Position numbers and translations under genes: made by a program. Shown here piece by piece: positions 59,419-64,000 of a stretch of DNA of 64,000 nt (its first letter is position 1; each line of letters starts with the position of its first letter). Source of the stretch: Mangifera indica (taxonomy: Eukaryota > Streptophyta > Magnoliopsida > Sapindales > Anacardiaceae); assembly GCF_011075055.1 (NCBI RefSeq), contig NC_058144.1, forward strand, positions 14,251,807 to 14,315,806, written 5' to 3'. The notes below the pieces were generated by a model that searched no databases, had not been told where the DNA came from, and saw only the letters and a list, made by a program, of their open reading frames with translations.

Positions 59419-59738
59419 TATAACAACCCCAACACCACCCCTCCAAAGAAGTATAATCCTCCAAAGGAAGCTGTCACCAAATTGACTATTTGAGTATGTT
59501 TGACTTTTCAAAACAATTGAAAAAAAACCCATAAATAAATTGTATAAAAACTTTGAGTAAACATTATTTATCAATATCTGTGATTTACCCAAATACCTTT
59601 ATTAAAATTGAAATCGGAAGCACACAAAAGATGTTATAACTCAAAATATGATTGAAGAACAAAATGGTGTAGTCAAATACAGGAATATACTCATAATAAA
59701 ATAAAAACAACTGAAATGATGAAAATGCCCTTACAACA
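59419..59738 (-). mobile_element. Shortened gypsy-type LTR piece next to the copia-3 zinc knuckle
   Basis: The block TAACAACCCC...CACCCCTCCAAAGAAGTATAATCCTCCAAAGGAAG and AAATTGACTATTTGAGTATG parallels the reverse complement of the end of the solo LTR at 12473-14799. The stretch ends CCCTTACAACA just before the copia coding sequence resumes. At about 320 bases it is far shorter than its relatives, so it is internally deleted or truncated. Confidence 0.45.
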
Positions 59739-62700
59739 AGGTAGGTCATTGAAGGAGACATTGCAAGGTTTTTCTAGAGAATAAGAAGAAGAAAGCAGTT
59801 GAAGCCTCTACTTTAGGTATGTTTGTCATTAAGATAAACTATTGTCCTTATTCATCCTTGGTTGTAGACACAAGATGTGGTTCACATATTTATTCTGATA
59901 TGAAAGGACTCTGACATAGTAGCTTACTCGCTAAAGAAGAGGTTAACCTACATGTTGGAAATGGAGCTCGTATTGTTGCATTAGCTATAGGGATTTATTA
60001 TCTTAGGTTGCCTACTAAGCTAATTTTATAATTAAGATATTGTTATTATATTCTTTTAGTTACTAGAAACTTAGTTTCTATGTCTATTTTAGACAAAGAG
60101 AGATATTTATTTTCAATTGTTGATAGTATTATAGTCATCAGCTTAAATAATATTCTCTATGGACAGTTGAATTGCATAATGGTTTATATATTCTAAAGCT
60201 AGATAATGAAATTCTTAATCGACAAAATAATAAACGATTAAAATTAAATAATACATACATGTGGCATTGTAGGTTAGACCATATAAGACTGAAATGTATA
60301 TTCAGACTTCTTGAACAAAGAATCTTGTAATCATGCCTATTGAGTAAGATGGCCAAAAAAAACCTTTAATTGACATAGTGAAAAGGTGACTAAATTGTTA
60401 AGGATCATACATAATGAAATGTGTGAGCCTATGACAGTGCCTAGCAGATATGAGGAAACCTACTTTGTCACATTTATTGATGACCTTAGTAGATATGACT
60501 ATATTTTTTTTAATGAAATGCAAGTTTAAATGTTTTGATAAACTCAAAGAATTCAAGAATGAAATAGAAAGGCAATTTGGGAAACAAATTGAAGTCATCC
60601 GAAGTAATTGAGAAAGTGAATACATAAGTGTTGAATTCTGACAATACCTGAAGGAAAATGGGATAATATCTCAACTTACTCCTCTTGATACTCCACAATA
60701 TAATAGTGTATTTGAATAGAGGAATAGAACCTTGATAGAAATGGTCAAGTTTATGATGAGTTTTATAGATCTACCTATGTCTTTTTAGGTTTATGCCCTA
60801 GAAATTGTTGTCTATACACTGAACCGTATCCCATCTAAATCTATGAATAAAACTCCATATGAGTTGTGGATTGGACAAAAACCAATCTAGATTACTTTAG
60901 GATTCGTGAAACTTATGTTAAGAAATTAACTTTGAACAAGTTGAGTGCTAAGTTCAAAAAGTGTATCTTTGTAAGATACCAAAAGGTTACTAAGGGATAC
61001 TAGTTTTACTGTCTAGAGGAGTAAAATGTCTTTGTTGTTCGTACCGGTGTGTTCTTTGAAAAGGAATTTATTCTCAAGAAAACTAGTAGAAGAAGCTACA
61101 TGAAGCTCCTAAACCATAAGATACCGTAGATGTTAGATAAGACAATATGCTATCACATAAGGTTGATCATGATGAGAAAGTTCCTCTACTTTAGGTGGAA
61201 CAACCTTAACATACACAAGAGTTACATAGGCCTACATGAGTATGTCATGAGCGAAAAAGATTTGGTTTTCTTCTAACTTAGAACAATGATATATTAGTCA
61301 TTAATGACGACGAACCTAAGGCCTACAACAAGGTTGTTTCAAGTCTAAATTCTGATAAATGGTTAGATGCCATAAAATATGAAATAAATGTCATATATTA
61401 GAATCAAGTATGGATTCTGGTGGATAAACTTGAAAGGGTAAAACTCGTAAGGTGAAAATGGGTTTTTAAAAGGAAAATTGACATGAAAGATAATATGTAT
61501 ATCTATAAAGCACAACTATTTACCAAAGCTTTCACTCAGAAGTGTGGCATCGATTATGATGAAACCTTTTTACCAGTTACTATACTTAAGTTTATTAGGA
61601 TTATGCTTATTATGACTACATATTATGACTATGAAATCTTTCAGATGGTTTAGTGATTATTTTCATGAATGATAACCTTGTAAAAGACGTCTATATAACA
61701 ATTCCCAATGGTTTCATTTTTGCTAGACAAGCTGACAAAGTAATCAAATTGGAAAAATCCTTTTAAAGACTTAAGTAGGTTTCGAGAAGCTGAAATATTC
61801 ATTTTGATGAAGTTATTCATAAGTTTAGATTCATAAAAAACGAAGATAAACCATGTTTGTATAAGAAAGTTAATGGGAGTGTGATTGCATTTTTAGTATT
61901 ATATGTCAATAATATTTTGATTACTAGAAATGACATATCAAACTTGCAATTGGTAAAGGCTTGGTTATCCAAGTTTTTCTCCATGAAACACTTAGGAGAA
62001 GCAACCTACATTCTTGGGATTAAAATTTATCGAGATAGTGAGTGTAAATTGTTAGCCTTAAGTTAAAACACATATATAAACAAGGTTTTGAATAGATTAT
62101 ATATGGAAGAATCTAAGAAAAGATTTCTACCCATGACCTATAGAGTATATCTTTTAAAAGATGTGTCCTAGTATATAATATGAGAGAGATAAGATGAGTA
62201 GGATCTCATATGCTTTGGCTATAGGATCGATCATATATATCAATCTATGTACGAAGATTAATATCTTATACCCCTTGAGCATTTGTAGCAGATATCACTC
62301 TGATCCATATGAAAATATTAGATGGTTGTCAAAAACATCCTGAAGTACTTGAGAAGGACTAAGGATATGTTCTTAGTTTATGAAGAGGAATCTAAACTCA
62401 CTACAAGAAGCTACAATAATACTAGTTTCTAAACTGATCGAAATAATTACAAATCCTAATCAAGGTTTGTATACTATTTGAATGGTGATGCAGTTAGCTT
62501 GAAAAGCTTCAAGCAAAGTTCGATGGTTGATTCTACAATAGAGTCCAAGTATATTGCTATCTTAGAAGCGACTAAGAAAATATTACCTAACCCGAGAGAT
62601 TGTTCAATAAAGTGATATATAGATAGTAAGGACTAATACATATGACAATTTGATTGACTCACTACCAAAGCCTCTATCATAGCAAAAACATGATAAGCAT

Positions 62701-62756
62701 GTAGCTAAGCTTAGTATTAGATATATAACCGATTGACTATAGTATCAGTAGGAGAT
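59739..62756 (+). pseudogene. Ty1/copia polyprotein remnant (copia-3), same family as copia-1
   Basis: Copia order on the plus strand. First comes the end of a CCHC knuckle (RRHCKVFLE, about 59745-59780), then protease (VVDTRCGSHIYSDMKGL, about 59865-59915). Next are GAG-pre-integrase (MWHCRLDHIRLKC, 60259-60300), integrase (SRYDYIFF; TPQYNSVFE with RNRTLIEMVKFM; VYTLNRIPSKSMNKTPYELW; 60480-60900) and reverse transcriptase (KWVFKRKIDMKDN, then FTQKCGIDYDETFLPV, then FLVLYVNNILITRND at 61890-61934, with YVDD changed to YVNN). RNase H traces (YLNGDAVSLKSFKQ, VDSTIESKYIAILEATKK) lie at about 62470-62580. Many stops and shifts make it inactive. Confidence 0.9.
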
Positions 62757-63735
62757 TGTTAAGATAGGTGCCTTTGAACCAATTGAATTTGGTATTTATG
62801 GATATAATTTTATATTAATTATTAATAAAATGATTTATTGTTATTTAATTTATATGTTATTTATTTATATGATTATATGAATAACATGCCTTTAGAATGG
62901 TGGAACTATGACAAGGGAATCAAATAACTGATCGTGAGAACCTTATATACACATTAAGTGGCTATTCTAGAAACGTCCGTAATCCCGACATTGTAATAAA
63001 TATGAGCACATGCAATGATAATAAGATTATCATAGTGTTGAGTGATACTACCACAAGTGGCAACAATTCTCACGTGTTAAAGCTATTACTATAGCTTAGT
63101 GTAACACATAGGTACACGTTGTATGCATGTTCATTGGAATGACTAGAAGTATCCATATGAATGGTTGCTCCAGTATTTAGGGAATAAATCCTTTGAACAT
63201 CGTAGGTGCATGTGATCTTTTGATTTACGATTGCCAGACCGTTTCATGTAAGGATTGACATGCTTTAATATTATCTAGAATGCCATTGTAATTGGAGTAA
63301 CTATAAAGATAGTAATCGACCATATCATAAGGTACATAGAGACTATGGTTAATCTATAGAGGATTCATCACATAAGAATACTGAATAATAGTTATAACTG
63401 TTTGAATTTATGCCACAGTGGGATGAGGTTGTAGCCTAATCCGTGTTAGTTATTGATGTGTATTAGTTCATATCAAGGAACCACTGAGATATATATATTT
63501 CTATGTCTCAACCTTAAGAGATATTGGTTAACGAAAGGATTGAATTATATATAACTGTGATGTTGTAAAAGCTTAAGAAATGTTCATTGATAATCTGTTG
63601 TCTAGATGGCCATGATGCTTTACTAAAGGTCAATCTTAGTCTTTGTCTAGATTCACTTTGAATTTTGACACTATCAATTAGATAGAAAGCTTATGGGTCA
63701 CACACTTAAAGTTGTTGAATCAAACTCAGAGGAGT
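62757..63735 (+). mobile_element. 3' LTR of copia-3
   Basis: It starts TGTTAAGATAGG directly after the polypurine-like AGTAGGAGAT, and parallels the reverse complement of 11390-12376. The far end is not clear; similarity fades at about 63735. Confidence 0.75.
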
Positions 63736-64000
63736 GAATTGTTTGTTGACAACTATATTGTTTAGGGATGAGAAAAAGGTTACGAATGGACTGAGTTTAC
63801 CTAATGGGTTGAAAAGGCTTGATTTAACAATGTAAATACATTATGCCTATTAGCACTTTATAACAAAAATTTCTCAGTCCATGCCAACAGGTACACATTT
63901 GTGTGTTAATCATGTAAGCCTTGACCATGCTGGCAAGCACACATATGTTTGCCAACCACTCAAATGACCTGATGATGTCAGTTGGAAAATGTTTCATGTT
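63736..64000. other. Unassigned DNA at the window edge
   Basis: No coding signal. The ACACATTTGTGTGT and CACACATATGTTTG words at 63895-63950 recall the CACAC/GTGTG words of the solo LTR at 12473-14799, so another LTR may begin here. Confidence 0.3.

Overview
The window is nuclear DNA of a flowering plant, most likely a non-grass eudicot. The evidence is spliced genes with GT-AG introns, AT-rich intergenic DNA, plant LTR retrotransposons primed by initiator tRNA-Met, and a PEAPOD (TIFY4) gene, a family known to be missing from grasses. Only three host loci are convincing: PEAPOD/TIFY4B (2508-5906, +), an ETO1-like BTB/TPR gene (46454-51179, +) whose reading frame is broken, and a class A heat stress transcription factor (55618-57108, +). 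They are unrelated in function (leaf growth repression with jasmonate-type co-repressors, control of ethylene synthesis, heat response) and each appears to have its own promoter.

Layout. 1-2500: hAT transposase relic, then the PEAPOD 5' flank. 2508-7500: PEAPOD and its 3' flank. 7.6-11.4 kb: decayed DNA elements, a retropepsin fragment and a copia LTR piece. 11.4-41.3 kb: a nested LTR-retrotransposon cluster. The outermost unit is a minus-strand Ty1/copia element (copia-1) that also carries a chloroplast matK fragment and a solo LTR. Inside it lies a minus-strand Ty3/gypsy element (17999-40844). The 3' LTR of that gypsy element is split by a second minus-strand copia element (copia-2, 18947-31351). 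Copia-2 is itself interrupted by two solo LTRs with perfect 5-bp target duplications (20558-23162 and 26717-29008). A further solo LTR (34844-37134) interrupts the gypsy pol, in opposite orientation. 41.3-46.4 kb: minisatellites, a dead Mutator-like transposase and a MITE. 46.4-51.2 kb: ETO1-like gene. 51.2-55.6 kb: two long-inverted-repeat elements and the HSF promoter. 57.1-64 kb: HSF 3' flank, then a plus-strand copia-3 related to copia-1, with its 3' LTR starting at 62757.

I found no clear new biological system. The best material is the nesting order with its target duplications, the matK insertion, the damage in the ETO1-like gene, a possible alternative last exon of PEAPOD, and a family of long-inverted-repeat elements with three copies here. 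All alignments were made by eye, so boundaries given as approximate may move by tens of bases.
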